A stretch of DNA of 64,000 bases from Bacteroides intestinalis (lineage in GTDB: Bacteria > Bacteroidota > Bacteroidia > Bacteroidales > Bacteroidaceae). Where the stretch lies: positions 496,001 to 560,000 of the forward strand of contig NZ_CABJDN010000001.1 of NCBI RefSeq assembly GCF_902364365.1. Reading direction: 5' to 3'. A program made the translations under genes and the position numbers. Of this stretch, positions 53,134-62,501 are shown in pieces. Numbering within the stretch: position 1 is the stretch's first letter; each line of letters opens with the position of its first letter. The notes under the pieces are model-generated. The model searched no databases. It saw nothing but the letters and a program-made list of their open reading frames with translations, and was not told the DNA's origin.

Positions 53134-56100
53134 ATGAAAACACTTAAAAAGATTGTATTTACAGGATTATTAGCTCTAATTGCCTGTGCCGGAGTGGCAC
53201 AGGCTCAAGAGCTATATAAGGATGAGAAAGCACCGATGCATGAGCGCATCATGGATTTATTATCACGCTTGACGGTTGAAGAGAAAATCAGCCTGTTGCG
53301 TGCCACTTCTCCGGGAATTTCCCGTCTGGATATTCCTAAATATTACCACGGTAACGAAGCGCTTCACGGAGTGGTTCGTCCGGGACGCTTTACCGTTTTC
53401 CCGCAAGCTATCGGACTGGCGGCAACCTGGAATCCCGAGCTGCAATTGCAGGTAGCCACGGTTATTTCTGATGAGGCCCGTGCCCGTTGGAATGAACTGG
53501 ACCAGGGACGGGAGCAAAAAAGCCAGTTTAGTGACTTGTTGACCTTCTGGTCTCCCACAGTGAATATGGCGCGTGACCCACGTTGGGGGCGTACGCCGGA
53601 AACTTACGGAGAAGACCCCTATTTAAGTGGTGTCATGGGGACTGCTTTTGTGAAAGGCCTGCAAGGCGATGATGACCGTTATCTGAAGATAGTGTCGACT
53701 CCCAAACATTTTGCAGCCAATAATGAAGAGCACAATCGTTTTGTATGTAATCCGCAGATTTCAGAGAAACAATTACGTGAATATTACCTTCCGGCTTTTG
53801 AAGCGTGTGTGAAGGATGGTAAATCGGCTTCCATCATGTCAGCATATAATGCGCTGAATGATGTGCCTTGTACCTTGAACGCCTGGTTATTGACGAAAGT
53901 ACTGCGTAAGGACTGGGGATTCAAAGGATATGTGGTTTCCGATTGCGGTGGACCTTCCTTGTTAGTGAATGCGCATAAATATGTAAAGACTAAAGAGGCG
54001 GCCGCTGCTTTATCCATAAAAGCAGGTTTGGATCTGGAATGTGGAGATGATGTATATGACCAGCCTTTGCTGAGTGCATACCGTCAATATATGGTTACGG
54101 ATGCGGACATCGACTCTGCGGCCTATCGCGTGTTGAGAGCACGCATGGAATTAGGATTGTTCGATAGTGGAGAACAGAATCCTTATACGAAAATATCTCC
54201 TGCTGTGATAGGATCGGCAAAACATCAGGAAGTGGCTTTGAATGCTGCACGTGAGTGTATCGTATTGCTCAAGAATCAAAAGAAAATGTTGCCGCTTAAC
54301 GCCAGGAAGGTAAAATCTATAGCAGTGGTAGGCATCAATGCGGGTAGCAGTGAATTTGGAGATTATAGCGGATTGCCGGTAATCGCTCCGATCTCTGTAT
54401 TGCAAGGTATTAAAGATAGGGTAGGCGATGATGTAAAAGTGGTATACGCCCCATGGAAGTCAGCTGTAGATGGAATGGAGCTTATACAGGGTGCCAGTTT
54501 CCCGGAAGGATTGAAGGCCGAGTATTTTGACAATACCAAGTTGCAGGGAACTCCGAAAGTGCGTAAAGAAGAATGGATCAACTTTGAGCCTGCCAATCAG
54601 GCACCGGATCCCTTTTTGCCTAAGTCTCCTTTGTCTGTCCGCTGGACCGGAAAATTGCGCCCTACGGTTACCGGACAATATACACTTAGTTTCACATCGG
54701 ACGACGGTTGTCGCCTGAGCATTGACGGCAAGATGCTGATTGATGCCTGGCCGGGACATGCTGTCCGGACTGATACCGCTGCTATTTATCTGGAAGCAGG
54801 AAAAGATTATCAGTTGAAGGCTGAATATTATGATAATCGTGACTATGCTATTGCTAAACTGCAATGGCGCGTTCCACAGGTCGGGAAAATGACACGACTG
54901 GATTTGTACGGTGAAGCCGGAAAGGCAGTGCGTGAGTGTGAGACAGTGGTTGCCGTATTGGGCATTAATAAGTCAATAGAACGTGAAGGACAAGACAGAT
55001 ATGATATCCAGCTTCCGGCGGACCAACAGGAGTTCTTGCAGGAAATCTACAAGGTAAATCCGAATATCGTAGTTGTACTGGTGGCAGGTAGCTCGTTGGC
55101 TATCAACTGGATGGACGAACATATTCCGGCTATCGTGAATGCCTGGTATCCCGGTGAAAGCGGAGGTAAAGCTGTAGCGGAAGTCTTGTTCGGTGATTAT
55201 AATCCGGGTGGCCGTCTGCCGTTGACCTATTACAGAAGTCTGGATGAACTCCCTCCGTTCGATGATTATGATATTACTAAAGGACGTACTTATAAATACT
55301 TCAAGGGGGATGTTCTGTATCCTTTCGGTTATGGTTTAAGTTATACCACATTCAAGTACTCCAACCTGCAAGTGGCAGATGGTGAAGCGGAGATTCATGT
55401 TTCCTTCCAACTGAAGAATGCGGGTAAGTATGCAGGTGACGAAGTTGCCCAAGTGTATGTGAAATTGCCTGAACGGGATGAAGCAATGCCTATCAAAGAA
55501 TTGAAGGGTTTTGAACGTGTCACATTGAAGAGTGGTGAAAGCAGGAAGGTGACTTTGAAATTGCGGAAGGACCTGTTGCGTTACTGGGATGAGGCGAAAG
55601 GTAAGTTTGTATATCCTTCCGGTGATTATACAATCATGGTAGGTGCTTCTTCTGCTGACATTCGTTTACAGAAAGTGGTTCCGGTATTGCAGAAGGTCAA
55701 AGTGGTTTGTGTGGGTGCCAGCATTACTGCCGGAGCAACCACAGCCAACCCGGCTACGGATTCTTATCCGGCTCAGTTAGGTCGGTTGCTGGGAAATGAC
55801 TATAAAGTAACTAATTATGGAGTAAGCAGTTGCACTATGCTTCGCCACGGTGATTTCCCTTATTGGAAAACGAAAGAATATCAGAAAGCACTGGAATCTA
55901 ACCCGGATGTGGTATTTATAGATTTGGGTGGTAATGACAGTAAAGCGGTCAATCGTCCTTATATGCATGAGTTTGAGAAAGATTGCCGTGATATGATCGA
56001 TGCTTTTGCACAGCTTCCTTCCAAGCCCCGCATCGTAGTTTTGACTCCTATCGTTTCTTTCGTGAAGGACTCAAATGGCATTTATGATGAGGTAATAATG

Positions 56101-56283
56101 AAAGATGTGACTCCTGCCACAATCAGTGCTGTGCAGAAGAAAAATGTAGAAGTAATTAATATGCATCCGATACTTGACAAGCATCCGGAGTTGATGAAAG
56201 ATGGTATCCATCCTGATGCTGAAGGGTCAGGAATGATGGCTAAGGCCATGTATGATTATCTGATGTCTCACCCGGAAAAATAA
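53134..56283 (+). CDS. GH3-PA14 glycosidase fused to SGNH esterase
   Basis: A 1049-residue secreted fusion protein (signal peptide ending VAQAQ). The GH3 barrel has the nucleophile Asp270 (GYVVSDCGGPS). A PA14 module (about 458-585; AEYFDNTKLQG to IAKLQWRVP) is inserted in the GH3 sandwich domain, which resumes with WYPGESGGKAVAEVLFGDYNPGGRLP, followed by a fibronectin-III-like domain. The C-terminus (about 854-1049) is an SGNH hydrolase: Ser863 in VGASITAG, Gly/Asn in LGGND, and Asp1023/His1026 in DGIHPD. The fusion can plausibly remove an acyl group and the sugar beneath it. Beta-glucosidase versus beta-xylosidase is undetermined. Confidence 0.9.
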   Translation: MKTLKKIVFTGLLALIACAGVAQAQELYKDEKAPMHERIMDLLSRLTVEEKISLLRATSPGISRLDIPKYYHGNEALHGVVRPGRFTVFPQAIGLAATWNPELQLQVATVISDEARARWNELDQGREQKSQFSDLLTFWSPTVNMARDPRWGRTPETYGEDPYLSGVMGTAFVKGLQGDDDRYLKIVSTPKHFAANNEEHNRFVCNPQISEKQLREYYLPAFEACVKDGKSASIMSAYNALNDVPCTLNAWLLTKVLRKDWGFKGYVVSDCGGPSLLVNAHKYVKTKEAAAALSIKAGLDLECGDDVYDQPLLSAYRQYMVTDADIDSAAYRVLRARMELGLFDSGEQNPYTKISPAVIGSAKHQEVALNAARECIVLLKNQKKMLPLNARKVKSIAVVGINAGSSEFGDYSGLPVIAPISVLQGIKDRVGDDVKVVYAPWKSAVDGMELIQGASFPEGLKAEYFDNTKLQGTPKVRKEEWINFEPANQAPDPFLPKSPLSVRWTGKLRPTVTGQYTLSFTSDDGCRLSIDGKMLIDAWPGHAVRTDTAAIYLEAGKDYQLKAEYYDNRDYAIAKLQWRVPQVGKMTRLDLYGEAGKAVRECETVVAVLGINKSIEREGQDRYDIQLPADQQEFLQEIYKVNPNIVVVLVAGSSLAINWMDEHIPAIVNAWYPGESGGKAVAEVLFGDYNPGGRLPLTYYRSLDELPPFDDYDITKGRTYKYFKGDVLYPFGYGLSYTTFKYSNLQVADGEAEIHVSFQLKNAGKYAGDEVAQVYVKLPERDEAMPIKELKGFERVTLKSGESRKVTLKLRKDLLRYWDEAKGKFVYPSGDYTIMVGASSADIRLQKVVPVLQKVKVVCVGASITAGATTANPATDSYPAQLGRLLGNDYKVTNYGVSSCTMLRHGDFPYWKTKEYQKALESNPDVVFIDLGGNDSKAVNRPYMHEFEKDCRDMIDAFAQLPSKPRIVVLTPIVSFVKDSNGIYDEVIMKDVTPATISAVQKKNVEVINMHPILDKHPELMKDGIHPDAEGSGMMAKAMYDYLMSHPEK

Positions 56284-56289
56284 ATAAGT

Positions 56290-59082
56290 ATGGAACGGAA
56301 TGCCAAATTTCAGTGGATATTTTGTCTCTTATTGGGTTGTGCTACTTCATTAGTAGCACAGAATGTGGCAAATTGGGGACTGACTCATCCTCAGCCGAAA
56401 GAGACGTTACCGAAGTCGAAAGCGCAAATCATGATGTCCACCCCGAAAGCGCAAACACCGGTGGAAGCGGTGGTAGAGAAGGTTGGTGAGAATGATTTCC
56501 TGTTGAACTGGGGCTGGAAACTGACGGATGGCAAAAATGGATGGTATAATGCAACCATTCCGGGTACTGTATTGACTACTTTAGTGGATCAGGGTGTGTA
56601 TCCCGATCCTTATTATGGACTGAATAATCTGGCAATCCCCGACACTCTTTGCAGGATGGATTGGTGGTATCGTTTGGAATTCAATTCACCTGTTCCTACA
56701 GAAGGTCGGGAAGCCTGGCTGGTTTTCAAAGGTATCAATTATCAAGCCGAGATATGGCTGAACGATGTATGCCTGGGTGCAATGAAAGGTGCTTTTATCC
56801 GGGGTGAATTTAATGCAACGGATCATTTGGTGGATGGCAAGAATACGTTGGTTGTTCGTATTCTTCCGCCGCCTAACCCGGGAATTCCTCATGAACAATC
56901 TCCATCCGCCGGAAACGGTATGAATGGCGGGCAATTATGTCTGGACGGGCCTACCTTTATTTCTTCAGAGGGATGGGACTGGGTGCCGGGTATCCGTGAC
57001 CGGAATATAGGAATCTGGCAGGATGTACATTTACGTTTCACGAACGGTATTCGTCTGCATGATACGCAGGTAGTTACTCATCTGGCATTACCGGATACTA
57101 CGGTCGCTGAAGTTACCGTACGTACGGAAGTGGAGAACCTGCAACCGATAGCCAGACGAGTATCCGTTGACCTGAATCTTGAAGGTAAAAAGGTGACTCA
57201 GGAAGTAAACCTTGCACCGAAGGAGCGGAAAACGGTTGTCTTTACTCCGGATGCTCACAAGGCATTGGAACTGAAGTCTCCCCGTTTGTGGTGGCCGAAT
57301 AATTACGGCCGTCAGGAACTTTATACGATGGACGTGGTTGTAGCGGAACAAGGTGTACCCTCTGATTCTAAGAAAGTTCGTTTCGGCGTCCGTGAGCTTT
57401 CTTATGAATTGGAAGTCTGTTTTCCCGATGATTCTATCCGCCGGGTGGAATATCGCCCGACGGTTATGGGGCAGGGCGAACCTATCTTTGATAATATAAA
57501 CCGCAAATATATAGAAGGCGGCATGTGTATGCCTCGTCTGAAAAAGAATGTTTCTTCTGATATTCTTGTGCCGGCACCCGATAAAGCCATGCAGCATTAT
57601 ATGGTGATAAAAGTCAACGGCAGGCGTATCTTCTGTAAAGGAGGAAATTGGGGAATGGATGATGCCATGAAGCGCGTTTCGCGTGAACATCTTGAACCTT
57701 ATTTCCGGTTGCACAAGGAAGCGAACTTTAATATGATCCGTAACTGGACAGGCGAGAGTACGGAAGAGAGCTTCTATGAGTTGTGTGATGAATATGGTAT
57801 GCTGGTTTTCAATGACTTCTGGTTGAGTACGCAAGGCTACAATATGCCGGTAAATGATGATAACCTATTCTTGCGGAATGCAGAAGATGTAGTGGTACGT
57901 TTCCGTAATCATCCTTCCATTGCTGTTTGGAATCCCCGGAATGAGGGGTTTGCACCTGTATATATCGAAGAACATCTGGCAAAGATGATTGCCGAGAAAG
58001 ACGGTACCCGTTATTATAGTCCGAATTCTACCCATTGCAACCTGAGACCAAGCGGTCCATGGAACTATCATAAGAATCCCGTGGATTACTATCGCGACCG
58101 GGCACATGGGTTCAATACTGAACAAGGTTCAACTTCCATTCCTACGGAAGAATCCATCCTGGCTATGATGGATGTGAAAGATGCCTGGCCCATCAGTGAT
58201 GTGTGGTATTATCATGACTTACATGGTGGCCAAAGGGAATTTATGGAGGCGATAGATCAGAAATATGGAAAACCAATGGACCTGAAAGACTTTAGCCGGA
58301 AAGCACAGATTGTCAATTATGACAGTCACCGTGCCATGATGGAAGCTTGGAACAGTAAAATGTGGAATAGCACAAGTGGGCTGTTGTTGTGGATGAGTCA
58401 TCCTGCTTGGCCCAGCATGGTTTGGCAGATTTATTCCTGGGATTATGAAACTTTCGGTTCTTTCTATGGATGCCGTAAGGCGTGTGAGCCGATTCATATT
58501 CAAAAGAATCTGGATGATCAGAAAGTTGTTGTTGTAAATACTTCTTTAAAAGAAATAAAGGGGGCTAAAGTTATATATGAAGTTTATTCCCTTGGAGGTA
58601 AGTCATTGTTTAAGCGCACTTCCAGGCTGAATGTACTGGCTAATGGATTGACAGAATGCTTCGTACAAGATAAACCGGTTGCTGTATCCGGAGTATATAT
58701 GGAACGCTTGATACTTCAGGATAAGCGTGGCAAGCTTATTTCGATCAATGATTATTGGCAAGATAACGGTGAGGGTAATTTCGAGGGATTCAATGCTTTG
58801 GAAGAAGCTTCCATAAACTGTAAACTGATCTGGCAAAAGGAGAATCGGATACAAATAGAATTACAGAACACCGGAGTAATGCCTGCCCTCGCTCTGAAAC
58901 TCAATGTCCGTGAGGCGGATACAGATAAACGTATTTTGCCAGCTTATGCTTCCGACGGCTATTTTAATTTGTTACCGGGAGAGAAGAGAACGGTAACGGT
59001 GGAATATGTATCCCGGGGAAAAGTTGCGATTTCTGCTGAAGGGTATAATTTAAAGCGCAGCAGATTACTCACACTGAAATAA
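56290..59082 (+). CDS. GH2 beta-mannosidase/exo-beta-glucosaminidase-like enzyme
   Basis: A 930-residue secreted enzyme (signal peptide ending SLVAQN). The jelly-roll N-terminal domain has WYNATIPGTVLTTLVDQGVYPDPYYGLN, typical of the beta-mannosidase/CsxA branch of GH2. The barrel carries the acid/base Glu552 (WNPRNEGF) and the nucleophile Glu611 (FNTEQGSTSIP). C-terminal Ig-like domains follow. Expected activity is removal of beta-linked mannose or glucosamine; the branch does not look like beta-galactosidase. It starts 6 bases after the GH3 fusion. Confidence 0.87.
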   Translation: MERNAKFQWIFCLLLGCATSLVAQNVANWGLTHPQPKETLPKSKAQIMMSTPKAQTPVEAVVEKVGENDFLLNWGWKLTDGKNGWYNATIPGTVLTTLVDQGVYPDPYYGLNNLAIPDTLCRMDWWYRLEFNSPVPTEGREAWLVFKGINYQAEIWLNDVCLGAMKGAFIRGEFNATDHLVDGKNTLVVRILPPPNPGIPHEQSPSAGNGMNGGQLCLDGPTFISSEGWDWVPGIRDRNIGIWQDVHLRFTNGIRLHDTQVVTHLALPDTTVAEVTVRTEVENLQPIARRVSVDLNLEGKKVTQEVNLAPKERKTVVFTPDAHKALELKSPRLWWPNNYGRQELYTMDVVVAEQGVPSDSKKVRFGVRELSYELEVCFPDDSIRRVEYRPTVMGQGEPIFDNINRKYIEGGMCMPRLKKNVSSDILVPAPDKAMQHYMVIKVNGRRIFCKGGNWGMDDAMKRVSREHLEPYFRLHKEANFNMIRNWTGESTEESFYELCDEYGMLVFNDFWLSTQGYNMPVNDDNLFLRNAEDVVVRFRNHPSIAVWNPRNEGFAPVYIEEHLAKMIAEKDGTRYYSPNSTHCNLRPSGPWNYHKNPVDYYRDRAHGFNTEQGSTSIPTEESILAMMDVKDAWPISDVWYYHDLHGGQREFMEAIDQKYGKPMDLKDFSRKAQIVNYDSHRAMMEAWNSKMWNSTSGLLLWMSHPAWPSMVWQIYSWDYETFGSFYGCRKACEPIHIQKNLDDQKVVVVNTSLKEIKGAKVIYEVYSLGGKSLFKRTSRLNVLANGLTECFVQDKPVAVSGVYMERLILQDKRGKLISINDYWQDNGEGNFEGFNALEEASINCKLIWQKENRIQIELQNTGVMPALALKLNVREADTDKRILPAYASDGYFNLLPGEKRTVTVEYVSRGKVAISAEGYNLKRSRLLTLK

Positions 59083-59093
59083 ATAAGGTCATT

Positions 59094-61466
59094 ATGTGGA
59101 ACAAAAAGATACTATACTTCATATTAATCGGTATAGCATCGCTGGGAGTATGCGCCCAGTCGGCTGTACGTCAAGGATATTCCATTCATTTTCCTGATAC
59201 TTATACGAAGTGGCAGGAAGCTCTGCTGGCAGGTAACGGTAAGATGGGTATCATGGTTTTTGGAAATCCTTTACATGAAACGGTGGTATTCAATGATCGC
59301 TCTTTCAACTTTCCACGGCAGAACCCACGTACGTTTGCGGAGGTTCCCCGTGATACGCTTGATTTGATAAAGAAATACTGCGCAACCGGGAAGTTTAAAG
59401 AAGCGAATGATTTGGCTGTCCGTACCTCGCATTGGCAAGACGGGGGAGAGGGTGGAAGACATCCGGGCTTTGCACTTAAAATAGATATGGATGCTTCCGG
59501 AGCGGTAAGAGATTATCGCCGTATTTGTAATTATGAAACCGGTGAAATTACTGTCCGGTGGAGTGATGAACGTGGAGCATGGAAGCGTCGGACGTTTGTT
59601 TCAAGAGAGGCCGATGTTGCAGTCTTCGAACTACAGGCACCTTCTGCTGGTAAACTGAATTGTGCCATCAGTTTGCAAATGCCCGCAGAGATGAATTTCC
59701 CGAAAGAACTGAAAACAAAATGTCTGCATACGAAAGATTATCTGAATATCCGTGTGAACTATGCCGCACCTATGGATACTATAGGCTATGAAGGAGGTAT
59801 CCGCGTGAAACAGAAAGGGGGCTCTTCTTTTTTGCGTAACGATACCTTATACATAAAGGATGCCTCGGAAATCCTTTTGCTGTCCCGAACTCAAAAGTAT
59901 CCGGAGAATTGCGAGGCTGAATGGAGTAAAGGATTTCTGAAAAAAGAGCTTGATGCGGTTCGTGCCAATTATAATGGATTATTGAAAGCTCATAAAGCTC
60001 TCCACACCTCTATCTATAACCGGGTGCGGATTGATTTGGGTGCGACTCCTCAGGAACGCTCACTATCTAACGAAGAACTGTTGGAGAAGCAAAAGAATAC
60101 CGATCAGCCTGTACTGGCTTTATGGGAGCGTATCTTTGATGCCGGAAGGTATCATTTCCTATCTTCCGGAAACGAACTGACTCCTCCTGACTTGTTAGGA
60201 ATCTGGACTGGCGACTGTAATGCCGGATGGGGCGGTTACTATCATTTGGATGCCAATCTGAATCTACAAGTCAGTGGTGGCAATACGGGGGCCATGCCTG
60301 AAGTGATGGAAGGTTATTTCCATCTGAATGAGGTGTGGCGGGAAGACTTTGAAACCAATGCTGCCAAACTATTGGGCTGTCGGGGTATGTTGGCCTGTGG
60401 AAACACGCCCGGACTTTCTTCAGGATTGATGGCCTCTATCAATGATTTCTATCCTTACCATTATGCAACGGGTGAAGAAGCCTGGTTACTTTATCCTTTC
60501 TGGGAACACTATTTGATAACGGAAGATCAAGAGTTCCTGAAAAATCGTTTGTTCCCTTTGCTGAAGTGTATGGGAGATTTCTATGAAGACTTCCTGAAGT
60601 ACAAGGATGATGAAGGACACTACATTATTGCAGGATCTGTTTCACCGGAAAACCAACCGTCCAATTTGCGGGTATCTTTGCTTAATAATTCCGCTTTTGA
60701 TCTTTCCGGAGCTCGCTTCCTGTTGTCTACTTTGGTTAAGGTATGCGATTTACTGGGAGAAGAGCAGGGCGTAAATGGTGGCAAAATCCGTTGGCAATGC
60801 TTATTGAATGAACTGCCTCCCTACCGGATTAATAAGGATGGAGCCATCAAAGAATGGGGATGGCCGGGACTTGAAGAGAGCTATAATCATCGTCATTCCA
60901 GTCACTTGATGATGGTATGGCCTTATCGGGAATTCTCGGAAGATAAGACACCGGAACTTTACAAGGCTGCTCACAGGGCATTGCAAATGCGAGATCAATA
61001 TAATTATGAGAATGCCGGTCATGGTTATCTTCACGCTGCCTTGATTGCTGCCGGACTACATGATGCTTCTTCGTTAAGGAAGAAAATGATGACGCTTACT
61101 CAGAAGGATTTCTATTATAACAGTTTGTCTACCGCACATTATCCGAACCACGGGACTTTCTGTACTGATGTTTGTCATGCCGTGCCCGGTGTATTGATAG
61201 AAATGCTGGTTGGCTCCAATGAAGAAGGGCTTGAATTATTACCAGCTTTGGTGGAGGGTATCCGACAAGGCAGTATCAGTGGAATAAAGACTCGTTGCGG
61301 AGTTACCATTGAACATCTTTCGTGGGATCTTTCGCAGAATAAGGTGTCTGTAACCTTGTATTCAGCGAAAGACCGGAAAATAAGAATGAAAGCAGGTCAG
61401 TTGTATGATCGTACTATTCAGTTGAAGCAAGGGAAACCTTATAAAGCTACAATAGACTATCAATAG
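59094..61466 (+). CDS. Divergent GH95-like enzyme
   Basis: A 790-residue secreted protein (signal peptide ending LGVCAQS). The N-terminal domain (KWQEALLAGNGKMGIMVFGNP) and overall layout match GH95. At the active site the canonical [10 protein letters not shown] is replaced by LDANLNLQVSGGN, while the Glu (SVSPENQ) and the Asp (FCTDVCHAV) equivalents remain. It is therefore homologous to the canonical GH95 at 17220 but with an altered centre, so another L-sugar or linkage, or a different catalytic set-up, is likely. It is 11 bases downstream of GH2. Confidence 0.75.
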   Translation: MWNKKILYFILIGIASLGVCAQSAVRQGYSIHFPDTYTKWQEALLAGNGKMGIMVFGNPLHETVVFNDRSFNFPRQNPRTFAEVPRDTLDLIKKYCATGKFKEANDLAVRTSHWQDGGEGGRHPGFALKIDMDASGAVRDYRRICNYETGEITVRWSDERGAWKRRTFVSREADVAVFELQAPSAGKLNCAISLQMPAEMNFPKELKTKCLHTKDYLNIRVNYAAPMDTIGYEGGIRVKQKGGSSFLRNDTLYIKDASEILLLSRTQKYPENCEAEWSKGFLKKELDAVRANYNGLLKAHKALHTSIYNRVRIDLGATPQERSLSNEELLEKQKNTDQPVLALWERIFDAGRYHFLSSGNELTPPDLLGIWTGDCNAGWGGYYHLDANLNLQVSGGNTGAMPEVMEGYFHLNEVWREDFETNAAKLLGCRGMLACGNTPGLSSGLMASINDFYPYHYATGEEAWLLYPFWEHYLITEDQEFLKNRLFPLLKCMGDFYEDFLKYKDDEGHYIIAGSVSPENQPSNLRVSLLNNSAFDLSGARFLLSTLVKVCDLLGEEQGVNGGKIRWQCLLNELPPYRINKDGAIKEWGWPGLEESYNHRHSSHLMMVWPYREFSEDKTPELYKAAHRALQMRDQYNYENAGHGYLHAALIAAGLHDASSLRKKMMTLTQKDFYYNSLSTAHYPNHGTFCTDVCHAVPGVLIEMLVGSNEEGLELLPALVEGIRQGSISGIKTRCGVTIEHLSWDLSQNKVSVTLYSAKDRKIRMKAGQLYDRTIQLKQGKPYKATIDYQ

Positions 61467-61506
61467 CAATGGTTGCTATTAATTACTAATATAAAACACA
61501 TTACTT

Positions 61507-62493
61507 ATGAAAAAGCATTTTTATCCTATTTTTGCATTATTCCTGGTGGGAGCTATGTTTTCTTGTCAGTCGCCTAAAAGCAATTCGGCGAAAGAAGAGG
61601 CAGCCGGAATTGACAGTATGGCTCCCAATCCATTTATCACGCACATGTACACAGCCGATCCTTCGGCACATGTATGGGCGGACGGACGTTTGTATGTATA
61701 TGCTTCGCATGATATAGATCCTCCGCGTGGTTGCGATTTGATGGACCGTTATCATGTGTTCTCTACGGATGATATGGTAAATTGGAAAGATCATGGTGAA
61801 ATTCTGAATTCGTCACAAGTGCCCTGGGGACGTAAAGAAGGTGGATTTATGTGGGCTCCCGACTGTGCTTACAAAGATGGTACGTACTATTTTTACTTCC
61901 CGCATCCCAGTGATACGAAGTGGAATGATAGTTGGAAGATAGGTGTCGCTACCAGCAAAGAACCGGCTGCTAACTTTACTGTGCAGGGATATATCGAAGG
62001 AATGGACCCGTTGATCGACCCTTGTGTATTTGTGGATGATGACGGTCAGGCTTATATCTATAACGGTGGCGGCCAGATCTGCAAAGGCGGTAAACTGAAA
62101 GACAATATGGTGGAACTGGATGGTGAAATGAAAGAAATGGAAGGCCTGGAAGACTTCCACGAAGCTACATGGATTCATAAATATAATGGAAAATACTACC
62201 TCTCTTATTCCGATAACCACGATGAAAACTGGAATGACGGCGTGAAAGGTGACAACCGTATGCGTTATGCTATCAGTGATAACCCGCTCGGCCCTTGGAA
62301 ATCTATGGGTATCTATATGGAGCCTACCGACAGCTATACCAATCATGGCTCTATCGTAGAATATAAAGGGCAGTGGTTTGCATTCTACCACAATAGTGCT
62401 TTATCTAATCATGACTGGTTGCGCTCTATATGTGTAGATAAACTTTACTACAATGAAGACGGAACTATCCAAATGGTGAAACAAAGAAAATAA
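61507..62493 (+). CDS. GH43 lipoprotein, paralog of 46527
   Basis: A 328-residue lipoprotein (lipobox MFSC) with a single GH43 propeller. The catalytic Asp is in MYTADPSAHVW, the second Asp in LIDPCVFVDDDGQ and the acid Glu in DFHEATWIHKYNGKYYLSY. The first half is almost identical to the gene at 46527. The loop after the acid carries a longer acidic/tryptophan segment (NHDENWNDGVKGDN) that could alter subsite binding. Xylosidase or arabinofuranosidase activity is expected. Confidence 0.87.
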   Translation: MKKHFYPIFALFLVGAMFSCQSPKSNSAKEEAAGIDSMAPNPFITHMYTADPSAHVWADGRLYVYASHDIDPPRGCDLMDRYHVFSTDDMVNWKDHGEILNSSQVPWGRKEGGFMWAPDCAYKDGTYYFYFPHPSDTKWNDSWKIGVATSKEPAANFTVQGYIEGMDPLIDPCVFVDDDGQAYIYNGGGQICKGGKLKDNMVELDGEMKEMEGLEDFHEATWIHKYNGKYYLSYSDNHDENWNDGVKGDNRMRYAISDNPLGPWKSMGIYMEPTDSYTNHGSIVEYKGQWFAFYHNSALSNHDWLRSICVDKLYYNEDGTIQMVKQRK

Positions 62494-62501
62494 GATAGTT
62501 T

